Assembly (NCBI GenBank): GCA_038207625.1
Contig: JBBQZO010000021.1
Coordinates: 42,203 to 106,202 of the forward strand
From: JBBQZO01 sp038207625
GTDB lineage: Bacteria; Pseudomonadota; Gammaproteobacteria; Burkholderiales; Burkholderiaceae_D
Reading direction: 5' to 3'
Length of the DNA: 64,000 nt
The position numbers were made by a program, and so were the translations under genes. Under the pieces are notes generated by a model that was not told the DNA's origin, did not search any database, and worked only from the letters and a program-made list of their open reading frames with translations. Positions 1 to 7,936 of the stretch are shown here, piece by piece; position 1 is the first letter of the stretch, and every line of letters starts with the position of its first letter.

Positions 1-1314
1 ATCCTGGTGATCAACCTGGCCGGCGGCGCGCTGACCTATTTGCTGGCGTGGATGCCGGCCCAGAGCGCGTTCGACCAGAGTCTGTTCGATGCAGCCGGGG
101 CGCTGTGTGGACGGGTCACGGGCGGGGCCGACGGCGCCCGGGTCGACCTGCCGCCGCAGGCCGAACAGATGCTGCGCTCGAACGACGCGGACGCGACGTA
201 TTTCGTGGTGCGCGCCAACGGCGGCGCGGGCGCCAAACTGGCCGGCGACGCGGACTTCCCGGCGCCGCACGCCGGTGCCGAGCTGGGCTTGCCGTATGCC
301 TACGACGCGACGATGCGCGCGGAACCCGTGCGGGTGGTCAGTGTGCGCCTGCGGGTTGGCGGGCATACGCTGCAGGTGGGGGTGGCCAAGACCTTGCGCA
401 AGCGCTTGCAGACGCGCGCGGCCATCGTGCGGGCGCTGGTGTTGCTTGAAGCGCTGTTTAGCGCTGCGCTGGTGGGTCTGATCTGGTTCTCGGTGACCAC
501 CGGGCTGCTGCCGCTGAACCGCATGCGGGCCGACCTGAACGCACGCGACGCGGCCGACCTGTCACCGATCCAGGACGACGCGGTGCCGTTCGAGCTGGGG
601 CCGGTGGTGAGCGCGTTCAACGACTTGCTGGCCAAAGTGCAGGCCGGCGCCAGGGCCCAGCATGATTTCCTGGCCAACGTCGCGCACCAGTTGCGCACCC
701 CGTTGGCCGGGTTGAAGATGCAGCTCGAATGGCAGGCCGAGCGGCACGCCGCCGAGCCGGAGACCAGTGCGTCGATCGCGCGCATGCTGTCGGCGACCGA
801 GCGCATGATACGCCAGACCAACCAGTTGCTGGCCCTGGCGCGCGCCGAGCCCAGTTATTTCGAGAAGACCCGCCTTGAACGGCTGGACCTGGCCGCGCTG
901 GTGCAGGACGCGATCCAGCAATTTGTCGATCAGGCGAGCTTGAAGGGGATCGACCTCGGTTTCGACCTGCTGCCCAGTCCGATGGTGGGCGACCGCTTCC
1001 TGCTGCGCGACCTGATCGATAACTTGATCGACAATGCGCTGCGCTATACGCCGGCGCACGGCAGCGTTACCGTCAGTTGTTACAGCGATGCCGGCGCGGC
1101 CGTCTTCATGGTCGAGGATAGTGGGCCGGGCATCGCGCCGTCGCGGCGCGAACACGTGTTTGCGCGTTTCGTGCGGCTCGATGACAAGACCACCGGCAGC
1201 GGGCTGGGCCTAGCGATCGTGCGCGACATCGCGCAGGCGCACGGTGCCAGCGTCACGCTCGGCGATGGCGCCGGCGCCAAGGGCTGCCTGCTGACGGTGC
1301 GCTTTCCGGGCTAG
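1..1314 (+). CDS. TctE-like sensor histidine kinase, 5'-truncated by window edge
   Basis: Inner-membrane two-component kinase that would phosphorylate a response regulator encoded upstream, outside the window. The reading frame is open to the left edge, so the true start and first membrane helix are missing. Visible parts are a periplasmic sensor segment of the kind found in TctE/QseC-like kinases, a second membrane helix (positions about 430-500), a HAMP-like linker, the H-box with phospho-acceptor His in FLANVAHQLRTPL (about 667-705), the N-box DNLIDNALRYTP (about 1018-1055), the G1 box VEDSGPGI and the G2 box GSGLGLAIV. All catalytic boxes are intact. TctE-type kinases usually sense organic acids, but the ligand cannot be read here. 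The downstream pilus operon starts about 140 bp later on the same strand; nothing shows that the kinase controls it. Confidence 0.9.
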   Translation: MLVINLAGGALTYLLAWMPAQSAFDQSLFDAAGALCGRVTGGADGARVDLPPQAEQMLRSNDADATYFVVRANGGAGAKLAGDADFPAPHAGAELGLPYAYDATMRAEPVRVVSVRLRVGGHTLQVGVAKTLRKRLQTRAAIVRALVLLEALFSAALVGLIWFSVTTGLLPLNRMRADLNARDAADLSPIQDDAVPFELGPVVSAFNDLLAKVQAGARAQHDFLANVAHQLRTPLAGLKMQLEWQAERHAAEPETSASIARMLSATERMIRQTNQLLALARAEPSYFEKTRLERLDLAALVQDAIQQFVDQASLKGIDLGFDLLPSPMVGDRFLLRDLIDNLIDNALRYTPAHGSVTVSCYSDAGAAVFMVEDSGPGIAPSRREHVFARFVRLDDKTTGSGLGLAIVRDIAQAHGASVTLGDGAGAKGCLLTVRFPG

Positions 1315-1456
1315 CACTCGCTACGGCAAAGAAATATTTCCACTTGTCAGTGTTTTGTCAGCATTACTTCAGGGAAATGACAGCTTCGCGCTTTATGATG
1401 AAGCTATACATAGACCGTGTGCCAGTCAGGCGCCGGATAATTCGCCGAGGCAGGAA

Positions 1457-2017
1457 ATGAATAAGCGTTCTCAGGGTTTTACGATGGCCGAATTGATGGT
1501 GACGGTTGCCATCATCGGCGTCGCCTCGGCGATCGCCCTGCCCAGTTACCAGAACATGGTGATCGACGGGCGCGTGAGTGCGCAGGCCAATGACCTGATG
1601 GCGGGCCTGCTGTTGAGCCGCTCTGAAGCGGTCAAGCGCAACACCCGCGTGACGATGTGCAAATCGAGCGATGGGGCGACCTGCGCAACCACGGCCGCCG
1701 ATTGGAGCATGGGCTGGATCGTGTTTGTCGATGGCGGTGTGGCGGGGGCCGTCGATGGCACCGATACGATCTTGCGGGTGCAGGGGAAATTGCCTGTAGG
1801 AAGTATTCTCGTCGGCGACACCAATGTCAGCAACAACGTTTCGTATACCGGCAACGGGCAAACCAATACCACCGGCACCGGCGTGACGCAGACCGGTACC
1901 TTCAGCGTGTGCGGACCCTCGTCCAAAGGAGCCCGTCGCAAGATCAGTCTGACCCAGGGCAGTGGCTGGGCTGGCGTGAGCACGGTGCCGGCGGCGACCA
2001 ACTGCACCGATGCATAA
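1457..2017 (+). CDS. fimU: FimU/FimT-like minor pseudopilin (GspH family)
   Basis: Minor pilin of the type IV pilus, a component of the priming complex at the fibre base or tip in the inner membrane and periplasm. The ATG at 1457 is preferred because GAGG lies at 1447-1450, 6 nt upstream; an upstream ATG at 1355 in the same frame has no such site. The protein is 186 aa. The prepilin leader MNKRSQG is cut before FTMAELMV, giving the usual N-methylated Phe and Glu at +5, followed by the hydrophobic helix. The rest matches the GspH/FimT pattern with paired Cys residues in the C-terminal half. It is first in the order fimU-pilV-pilW-pilX-pilY1-pilE, the same order as in Pseudomonas aeruginosa, and its stop overlaps the longest frame of pilV. 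The fimU versus fimT name is by position. Confidence 0.88.
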   Translation: MNKRSQGFTMAELMVTVAIIGVASAIALPSYQNMVIDGRVSAQANDLMAGLLLSRSEAVKRNTRVTMCKSSDGATCATTAADWSMGWIVFVDGGVAGAVDGTDTILRVQGKLPVGSILVGDTNVSNNVSYTGNGQTNTTGTGVTQTGTFSVCGPSSKGARRKISLTQGSGWAGVSTVPAATNCTDA

Positions 2018-2027
2018 ACAGGAAATA

Positions 2028-2069
2028 ATCATGAAACGAGAACGTGGAATCATGAAACGAGAACACGGG
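2028..2069 (+). repeat. 21-bp tandem duplication over the pilV start
   Basis: Two adjacent copies of a 21-bp unit beginning ATCATGAAACGAGAAC. The copies differ only in their last few bases. Each copy carries an in-frame ATG, so the first residues MKRERGI are echoed as MKREHGF. Because 21 is a multiple of three, the frame is kept. The leader peptide is doubled if translation starts at the first ATG. Confidence 0.9.
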
Positions 2070-2510
2070 TTTTCCATGCTGGAAGTGCTGATCACGATGC
2101 TCATCGTCAGTTTTGGCTTGCTGGGCATTGCCGGCATCATCATCACTAGCGTCAAGAACAATCAAAGCTCGAACGTGCGCAGCCAGGCCAGTCTGATGGT
2201 CAATGACATTCTTGACCGGATGCGCGCCAACCGCACGCCAGCCGAAGGTCCGTCGTTGCCATATGACTTGCTGATCTCCACCCCGACAGCGACCACCGCG
2301 CCGCCCGCCGGCCCGAACATCGCGGCCAGCGACCTGTACAGCTGGCGCACGGCGCTGGCGGCGACGCTGCCAAGCGGAACCGGTTCAATCAAGATGAATC
2401 CCGCCACCAAGAACGTGACCGTTGTCGTGCAATGGAATGATTCCCACGGGGGCGACCGCGACCATGCCGGTGCCAGCACTGAATCGCTCACCGTGCAGGC
2501 GCGCCTGTGA
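2031..2510 (+). CDS. pilV: Type IV pilus minor pilin PilV
   Basis: Minor pilin, with FimU, PilW and PilX part of the complex that starts pilus assembly and supports PilY1. The leader ends in EHG before FSMLEVLITMLIVSFGLLG, a typical class III signal and hydrophobic helix with Glu+5. The start is ambiguous because a 21-bp near-perfect tandem duplication (2028-2048 and 2049-2069) places two ATGs in frame at 2031 and 2052. I chose 2031 because AGGAA at 2020-2024 is well spaced. The 2052 start would give a short six-residue leader (MKREHG) typical of pilins. A longer frame from 2010 overlaps the fimU stop. The stop overlaps the GTG start of pilW. The C-terminal half carries a WND-SHGGD-type segment common in PilV proteins. 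Confidence 0.9.
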   Translation: MKRERGIMKREHGFSMLEVLITMLIVSFGLLGIAGIIITSVKNNQSSNVRSQASLMVNDILDRMRANRTPAEGPSLPYDLLISTPTATTAPPAGPNIAASDLYSWRTALAATLPSGTGSIKMNPATKNVTVVVQWNDSHGGDRDHAGASTESLTVQARL

Positions 2511-3319
2511 GCGCCGCGATGGTCAGGATGGCGCGGCGCCACCGGGGACTCGGCCTGGTGGAGGTGATGATCGCCATGGCGATCGGGATGCTGCTGCTCG
2601 GCGCCTTGGCCTACTTCTTCATCGGCAGCAAACGTATGAGCACCACCCAAAACGATGTGGCGCGCATGCAGGAGAGCGCGCGCAATGCGATGGAAGTGAT
2701 CGGCAAGGCGGTCCGGCAAGCGGGTTACCAGCTCGATACCGCGCCGTTTGTCGATTTCCAGGGCACGCCGGTGAGTGGCACCGATGGCGGCACGATGAGC
2801 GGTCAACAGGATCCACCCGACACGCTGACCTTGCAGCAGGATCCAGCCTGGAAGAGTGATCCGGCCAATTCGGTTGCCGGTGTGGAAACGGACTGCTCCG
2901 GCGCCGTGATCACGTCGGCCAATGCGATCGATCCGGTTTCGGGCAAGCCCACGCCCAACACGGCGCTCGTGTCGAGTGGTTTTTCCATCACGGGCACCAA
3001 TCTGATGTGTGATACCAGCGGCAACAATCCCGCCAGCGGCGGCGTGATCGTGGCCGACAATATCGAGAACATGCAGATCAACTATGCGATCTGCGCCCTC
3101 GGTTTCCCAGAGACGGTCATGTACTACACGCCCGATCCGACCGGCAAGGAGGCGCGCGTGTCGGCTGTGCGGGTGAGTCTGCTGGTGCGCGGTCCGACCG
3201 GCAATATGGTGCCCGGCGGCTCGCAGACTTTCATGTACAACGACAGCTCCGTCACGACCACCGATGGCCACTTGCGTCAGGTCTACACATCCACGTTTAG
3301 AGTCAGGAATATCCATTGA
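2507..3319 (+). CDS. pilW: Type IV pilus minor pilin PilW
   Basis: Minor pilin of the priming complex. The GTG at 2507 overlaps the pilV TGA (2508-2510), suggesting translational coupling; in-frame ATGs at 2519 and 2528 are possible alternatives. The leader ends in HRG before LGLVEVMIAMAIGMLLLGAL, so +1 is Leu rather than Phe, with Glu+5 kept. About 270 aa. A PilW-type beta region follows, with a Cys at VETDCSG and further Cys at LMCDTSG and AICALGF. PilW proteins are larger than other minor pilins, which fits. It is followed directly by pilX, whose TTG start overlaps the pilW TGA. Confidence 0.9.
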   Translation: MSAAMVRMARRHRGLGLVEVMIAMAIGMLLLGALAYFFIGSKRMSTTQNDVARMQESARNAMEVIGKAVRQAGYQLDTAPFVDFQGTPVSGTDGGTMSGQQDPPDTLTLQQDPAWKSDPANSVAGVETDCSGAVITSANAIDPVSGKPTPNTALVSSGFSITGTNLMCDTSGNNPASGGVIVADNIENMQINYAICALGFPETVMYYTPDPTGKEARVSAVRVSLLVRGPTGNMVPGGSQTFMYNDSSVTTTDGHLRQVYTSTFRVRNIH

Positions 3320-3876
3320 AAGCGCACCTTATAAAGCGCCGCATGCCTGCCCGGCAGACGGGAGCGGTGTTAATGACGGGCCTCATTTTCCTCGTGGTGC
3401 TGACGATGATTGTGCTGGCGGTCCTGCGCGGCGGCTCACTCGAGGAGCTCATGGCGCGCAACTCGCGCGATCATGAGGTGGCGTTGCAATCGGCCGAAGC
3501 GGTGTTGCGGGACGCCGAGGCGAGCTTGTTTTCTGCGGCGCCGTTCGATCCGTTTGACTCGAGCAAGTTCAGTAGCACCTGCGTCAACGGATTTTGTCGC
3601 GCGCCGGCGGCCGGTTATACCTGGCAGGCGATCGACTGGAGCGCCACCGGCGGTGTGACGCGCTCATTTGCGGCGGCCGGCTCGGCGCTGGCCGGTTTGA
3701 GCAAGCAGCCGCGCTACGTGCTGGAGATTCTGACCGTGCCAACCAAGTCCAGTCCGGGCGGCGATTGCACGAACGGCGTGGTCAAGATCACCTCGCGCGG
3801 CGAGGGCAATGGGGGCTCGGTAACGTATGTGCAGTCGGTGTTCCGATTTCCAGTCAGTTCAAAAATCTGTGATTAA
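3316..3876 (+). CDS. pilX: Type IV pilus assembly protein PilX
   Basis: Minor pilin-like protein that in the family links the priming pilins to PilY1. 186 aa from a TTG start at 3316 that overlaps the pilW stop; AGGA at 3304-3307, 8 nt upstream, supports this rare start. The next ATG (3343) has no ribosome site. The N-terminus has the PilX pattern RQTGAVLMTGLIFLVVLTMI, with a long hydrophobic helix and no classical cleavage Gly-Phe/Glu+5 arrangement, then LEELMARNSRDHEVALQSAE, a typical PilX_N signature. Two Cys pairs lie in the C-terminal half. pilY1 follows after about 30 bp. Confidence 0.88.
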   Translation: MKAHLIKRRMPARQTGAVLMTGLIFLVVLTMIVLAVLRGGSLEELMARNSRDHEVALQSAEAVLRDAEASLFSAAPFDPFDSSKFSSTCVNGFCRAPAAGYTWQAIDWSATGGVTRSFAAAGSALAGLSKQPRYVLEILTVPTKSSPGGDCTNGVVKITSRGEGNGGSVTYVQSVFRFPVSSKICD

Positions 3877-3905
3877 CCGGCGCTGGACCGTCTAGGAGAA
3901 TGAAG

Positions 3906-6900
3906 ATGAAAACTAAAACGAGCATGGCGATCAAGCTGTTGGTGGGACTGATGGCGCTGGCCGGCCTGGCACGGGTAATCGCAGCGGTGAAGTTCGATCC
4001 CGGTTTACAACCAATTGGCTACGTCGGTCAGCCGGTCGCCTCGAGCAGCAATGTCAGCGATGGCAATGCATCGATGTACTCGATCGACTACAGCTCGAAG
4101 ACCTGGACGGGCAATATGCACTCGTTCAGTATCAGCAACAAGGGCGTGATCGGCGCTACCGATGCCTGGACCGCCGGGACCGGCGGGATTGCCGGTCAGA
4201 TCGATCTGCAAAGCGCGGCGGACACGCGTACCATCGTCACGTGGAACGGCAGCAAAGGCGTGCCGTTTCGTTGGGCCAGTTTGACCACAGGGACAGGCAG
4301 TCAGCAGGCGGCGCTCGATCCGGTTGCCGCCGCGGCCGCTGGGAACAGCTCGACGATGCTCGATTTCATCCGCGGCAGCAAAGCCAACGAGGGCACTGCG
4401 GCGGGCCAGTTCCGCGTGCGCGCCTCTCGTTTGGGCGACATCATTCACTCGACCCCGGTCTACCTCACCGATGGCACCAACAAGACGGTGTTTGTCGGCG
4501 CCAACGACGGCATGTTGCATGCTATTAATGCCGTCGACGGTAGCGAGCGGTTTGCCTACATCCCGTCGAGCCTGATTCCGAAATTGCCGAAGCTGGCCAA
4601 CCAGACCTATTTGCACCAGTATTTTGTCGACGGACGCATGGACGTCAAGACGTTTGGGACCAAGACGATTCTGGTGGGCGCGCTCGGTGCCGGCGGCGGC
4701 GGGCTGTACGGCCTGGACGTGACGAGTGCCGTTCCCACCGGCGCCGATAGCACGGCCAGGGAGACCAATGCGGCCGCCAAGGTATTGTGGGAAATCACGC
4801 GCGACAGCGCTGGCTTCGCCGAACTCGGTGATACTTACTCCACGCCGGCACTGGTCAAACTGCCCAGCGGACGTTCGGCGCTGGTGGTGGGCAACGGCTA
4901 CAACAACACCGGCAACGGACACGCGGTGTTGTATCTGATCGATGCCCTCGACGGCTCCTTGATCAAGGCCATCGACACCAATGTCGGCGACAGCACGGGC
5001 AAACCAAACGGCTTGTCATCGCCAAGCCTGTGGGACAGCGACCATGACGGCGTGAAAGACACCGCCTATGCGGGCGATATCGACGGCAACCTGTGGAAGT
5101 TCAACCTGACGGACTTCAGCTTCACCAAGCTGTATACCAATACCGACGCCTCGCCGGCGATCACGATGGCGCCGGTGCTGGGCCAGTTCCCCACGCTGGG
5201 CGTGGGCAAGGGTGGTGGTGTGATGGTTGCGTTCGTCACCGGGCGCATGCTCAACACGGCCGATACCACCGACACGTCGGACCATTATGCCTACGGCGTG
5301 TGGGATGGCGCCCCATCGGCAAATGACACCATGCTGGTGCAGACGCTGACGGAGAAAAATTTCCCGGTCGACGCCAGTACCAACGTGCGGGTGCGCATTT
5401 CGGACAGCAATTCGCCTGACTGGACGCCCGGCATAGGCCACAACAAGGGGTGGAAGACCAAGCTGCCCATCGGTGGCGAGCGCGTCGTCGGGGATGGTGC
5501 GTTCGTGACCAACGTGGGCATGTTTCAGTTCTTCAGTACCAATCCGACGATCTCCCCGACGGCCGATCTTCCCGGCGAAAACTGGTGGATGCAGATCGAT
5601 ATGCTGACCGGCGGCGCGGCCGACGCGCCCCAGTTCGACCTCGACGGCAACTTCAGCTTCGATAGCGCTGACCAGGTCGACGGCCAGAATCCGGTCGGGC
5701 GCTTCATGGGTGGCGGGGTACGCTCGCAATTGATCGCGATGTCGGCCAATGGTGTCGATGTTTATCAGTCGAACTACGACCAGAACGGTGCGCCAAAGGT
5801 GACTGCCGGTACGCCAACGACGACGACACCGCCCATTAGCGACGGATCGGTGACAACGGGTGACCGTGGCGTCTCCGGTGGTCACTTCGATACCGATATT
5901 TTCTGCTTTCCCGGGATTTACACGACCAATTGCAAGACCGGCACAAATCGTAGCGGCTACGGCAACGAAGGCGTGGGTAACTACCTGACCCTCACCGATA
6001 CCAGTTCGGGCATCACCAAGGGCATGAACATCATTCACGTGCATGAATACGATGACATCTACGACGTGGTCGGCCAAGACATGCTCGCGCCTAGCCAGGA
6101 TGCACAACGCCTGAGCCGGGTGCAGTTTGGCACAGGGCCGGTTGCCACGGATAATTATGCCCCGGACACGCCAACCCTGGTAAGTAACGAGTTGCTGGCA
6201 CCATCTTCGGTCGTTACCTCGACCACGACGGTGGCGCGTACGGAGACGTTTAAACCGTCCAGTTCTTACAACGCCTCGTATGGTGCGACCACTGTCAATA
6301 GCGGCTATCCGAAAACCACTACCACGACAACCAGCACCGTGGTGACTACGCTGTCGACGTACACGACAACCGTCACGAAGGTGGTGCCGAGCGCATACAC
6401 CTCGGCGAGAAGTCATGGCTACACCACCTATAAGTGGACCGATACCGTCACCATCAATACCTGGCCGACGACGCTCACGCACGTGGTGACGACGCCGATT
6501 CTGAATTTCAAGGTGCTGGTTGCCAATCAGGCCTATTCGCCGGCGGTGACGCTCACCATCGGCGACAGCCCCGCCGCGCACTCCTACAATGTCCTGACCA
6601 CGGCCGGGCTCACGGTCGGCTTATTGCCCACCTATACGATGGTGTCGATCAAGGCCCTGAAATCGGAAATGCCGATCGATGCGTTCAACCTGAAGGACTG
6701 GGGAACGGGGATCCGGCGTGCCGGCTTGCATCCGACCACGCCCGACTGCGTCGGTATCGGTTATACCGCTGGCCTGGCGCCGGCGGCGGGACCGCTCGGT
6801 GAATGGCGTAACGGCGCGCTCACCGTACAAGTGGTCGACGCGTCGGTCACCGACAGCGATATCCAATTGAACGTGGCCGGCCACCCTGAGCTGGGCTATC

Positions 6901-7397
6901 GCCTCACTGACGCCAGTTTCCGCTCCAAGGTGGTCGCTGAATTTGCGATCTACTGGCATCACCCGAATCACCTGTGCATGGGTGATACGGGCTGGAAACC
7001 CGATCCGACCCAGGATGCGACCAAGCCGACGGCCACGGCCGGCGTGAAGGCCGCAGGCTCCTCTGATCCGACCGGTTTCATATTTGCAGCTGGCACCGGC
7101 GGCACCTATTCCGGCCCGACGCTGACGGAAGGAACTGTGGTCACGCCAGTGCTTAACGGTGACGGCACGACGACGACGACGACAGTGGTCACGGTGAAGA
7201 ACTCGGATGGCAGTTATACCGTCACCACCAGCCATACAATTACCACGCCAGGCACGGCAGGCGGCGAGGGCAGTTCGACGAGCGGTATCGGCGCCATCGT
7301 TACCGGCGGTATTGTCGGCGGGACCTGCTTCAAGTGCGGGGTCCCTTCGCTCGCCGCGCCGCTCGGACGTATCACCTGGCGTGAGGTGCAACCGTGA
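3906..7397 (+). CDS. pilY1: PilY1-type pilus tip adhesin / assembly factor
   Basis: Secreted adhesin and pilus biogenesis factor, thought to sit at the pilus tip or in the outer membrane. The start at 3906 is preferred over the in-frame ATG at 3900 because AGGAG at 3894-3898 is 7 nt from it. 1163 aa with a signal peptide ending near residue 27. The PilY1 beta-propeller begins early, near residue 174 (RLGDIIHSTPVY, then VFVGANDGMLHAINAVDGSE). It contains a calcium-type loop DSDHDGVKDTAYAGDIDG (about residues 376-393) and a second Asp-rich loop DLDGNFSFDSADQVDG. A Thr-rich stretch (about residues 767-860) and another (about 1078-1118) separate the propeller from a C-terminal region ending with a CFKC motif. 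I see no N-terminal von Willebrand A domain, unlike the Pseudomonas protein. The stop overlaps the pilE start. Confidence 0.92.
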   Translation: MKTKTSMAIKLLVGLMALAGLARVIAAVKFDPGLQPIGYVGQPVASSSNVSDGNASMYSIDYSSKTWTGNMHSFSISNKGVIGATDAWTAGTGGIAGQIDLQSAADTRTIVTWNGSKGVPFRWASLTTGTGSQQAALDPVAAAAAGNSSTMLDFIRGSKANEGTAAGQFRVRASRLGDIIHSTPVYLTDGTNKTVFVGANDGMLHAINAVDGSERFAYIPSSLIPKLPKLANQTYLHQYFVDGRMDVKTFGTKTILVGALGAGGGGLYGLDVTSAVPTGADSTARETNAAAKVLWEITRDSAGFAELGDTYSTPALVKLPSGRSALVVGNGYNNTGNGHAVLYLIDALDGSLIKAIDTNVGDSTGKPNGLSSPSLWDSDHDGVKDTAYAGDIDGNLWKFNLTDFSFTKLYTNTDASPAITMAPVLGQFPTLGVGKGGGVMVAFVTGRMLNTADTTDTSDHYAYGVWDGAPSANDTMLVQTLTEKNFPVDASTNVRVRISDSNSPDWTPGIGHNKGWKTKLPIGGERVVGDGAFVTNVGMFQFFSTNPTISPTADLPGENWWMQIDMLTGGAADAPQFDLDGNFSFDSADQVDGQNPVGRFMGGGVRSQLIAMSANGVDVYQSNYDQNGAPKVTAGTPTTTTPPISDGSVTTGDRGVSGGHFDTDIFCFPGIYTTNCKTGTNRSGYGNEGVGNYLTLTDTSSGITKGMNIIHVHEYDDIYDVVGQDMLAPSQDAQRLSRVQFGTGPVATDNYAPDTPTLVSNELLAPSSVVTSTTTVARTETFKPSSSYNASYGATTVNSGYPKTTTTTTSTVVTTLSTYTTTVTKVVPSAYTSARSHGYTTYKWTDTVTINTWPTTLTHVVTTPILNFKVLVANQAYSPAVTLTIGDSPAAHSYNVLTTAGLTVGLLPTYTMVSIKALKSEMPIDAFNLKDWGTGIRRAGLHPTTPDCVGIGYTAGLAPAAGPLGEWRNGALTVQVVDASVTDSDIQLNVAGHPELGYRLTDASFRSKVVAEFAIYWHHPNHLCMGDTGWKPDPTQDATKPTATAGVKAAGSSDPTGFIFAAGTGGTYSGPTLTEGTVVTPVLNGDGTTTTTTVVTVKNSDGSYTVTTSHTITTPGTAGGEGSSTSGIGAIVTGGIVGGTCFKCGVPSLAAPLGRITWREVQP

Positions 7398-7813
7398 TGC
7401 CGGTTTCGCGCAGAGGCGGGCGTGGCTTCACGCTCGTCGAGATGATGGTCGTGATAGCGATTGTGGCGATCCTGACGGCGGTCGCGCTGCCATCCTACAA
7501 CAAGCACTTGCAGCGCTCGGCCCGCGTCAATGCGGAAGCGATTCTGACCCAGAGCACGCAGTTGATGGAGCGTTACTACACGGCCAACAATACCTACCTT
7601 GGAGGGCCACTGATGTCTGCCGTGTCGCCAATCGGGGCGACCGGCACGGCTGTCAAATACAACATTTCTTTCGTAGCGCCCCCGACCGCGACCGCGTACA
7701 CCGTGCAGGCGGTGCCGTTTAGCAGCCAGGCAAGCGACGCCTGCGCCACCCTGACGCTGTCTGGCACAGGCGCGCAAACGCCGGCACCGACGACGTCGCT
7801 GACCTGCTGGTAG
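7397..7813 (+). CDS. pilE: PilE-like type IV pilin
   Basis: Minor pilin closing the fimU-pilVWXY1E operon. ATG at 7397 overlaps the pilY1 TGA as ATGA, with GAGGTG at 7383-7388 upstream; a GTG at 7394 is an alternative. 138 aa. The leader MPVSRRGGRG is cut before FTLVEMMVVIAIVAILTAVALPSY, the canonical N-methylated pilin start with Glu+5. The central MERYYTANNTYLG motif is typical of PilE-type pilins, and two Cys near the C-terminus (SDACATL and LTCW) form the expected disulfide loop. It could be a minor rather than the major pilin; its operon position argues for minor. Confidence 0.92.
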   Translation: MPVSRRGGRGFTLVEMMVVIAIVAILTAVALPSYNKHLQRSARVNAEAILTQSTQLMERYYTANNTYLGGPLMSAVSPIGATGTAVKYNISFVAPPTATAYTVQAVPFSSQASDACATLTLSGTGAQTPAPTTSLTCW

Positions 7814-7936
7814 CGACTGCGAAGCAGGTGAAGCGGCTGTGCCGACGCGCGAGCGTTGGTGCAGCCGGTTTCAAATCAGTTCACACAGCGGCGCCAAGAA
7901 TCGGTAAAATCGAGGGTTTTTTGACAGGGCCATTTG

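Noticed and set aside
1344..1410. Promoter for the pilus operon from two TTGTCA elements and TATACA
   Set aside because: Spacing between any TTGTCA and the -10-like TATACA (1405-1410) is not 16-18 bp.
5016..6581. 521-codon minus-strand frame within pilY1
   Set aside because: Antisense shadow with Arg/His-rich composition; pilY1 on the plus strand explains the region.
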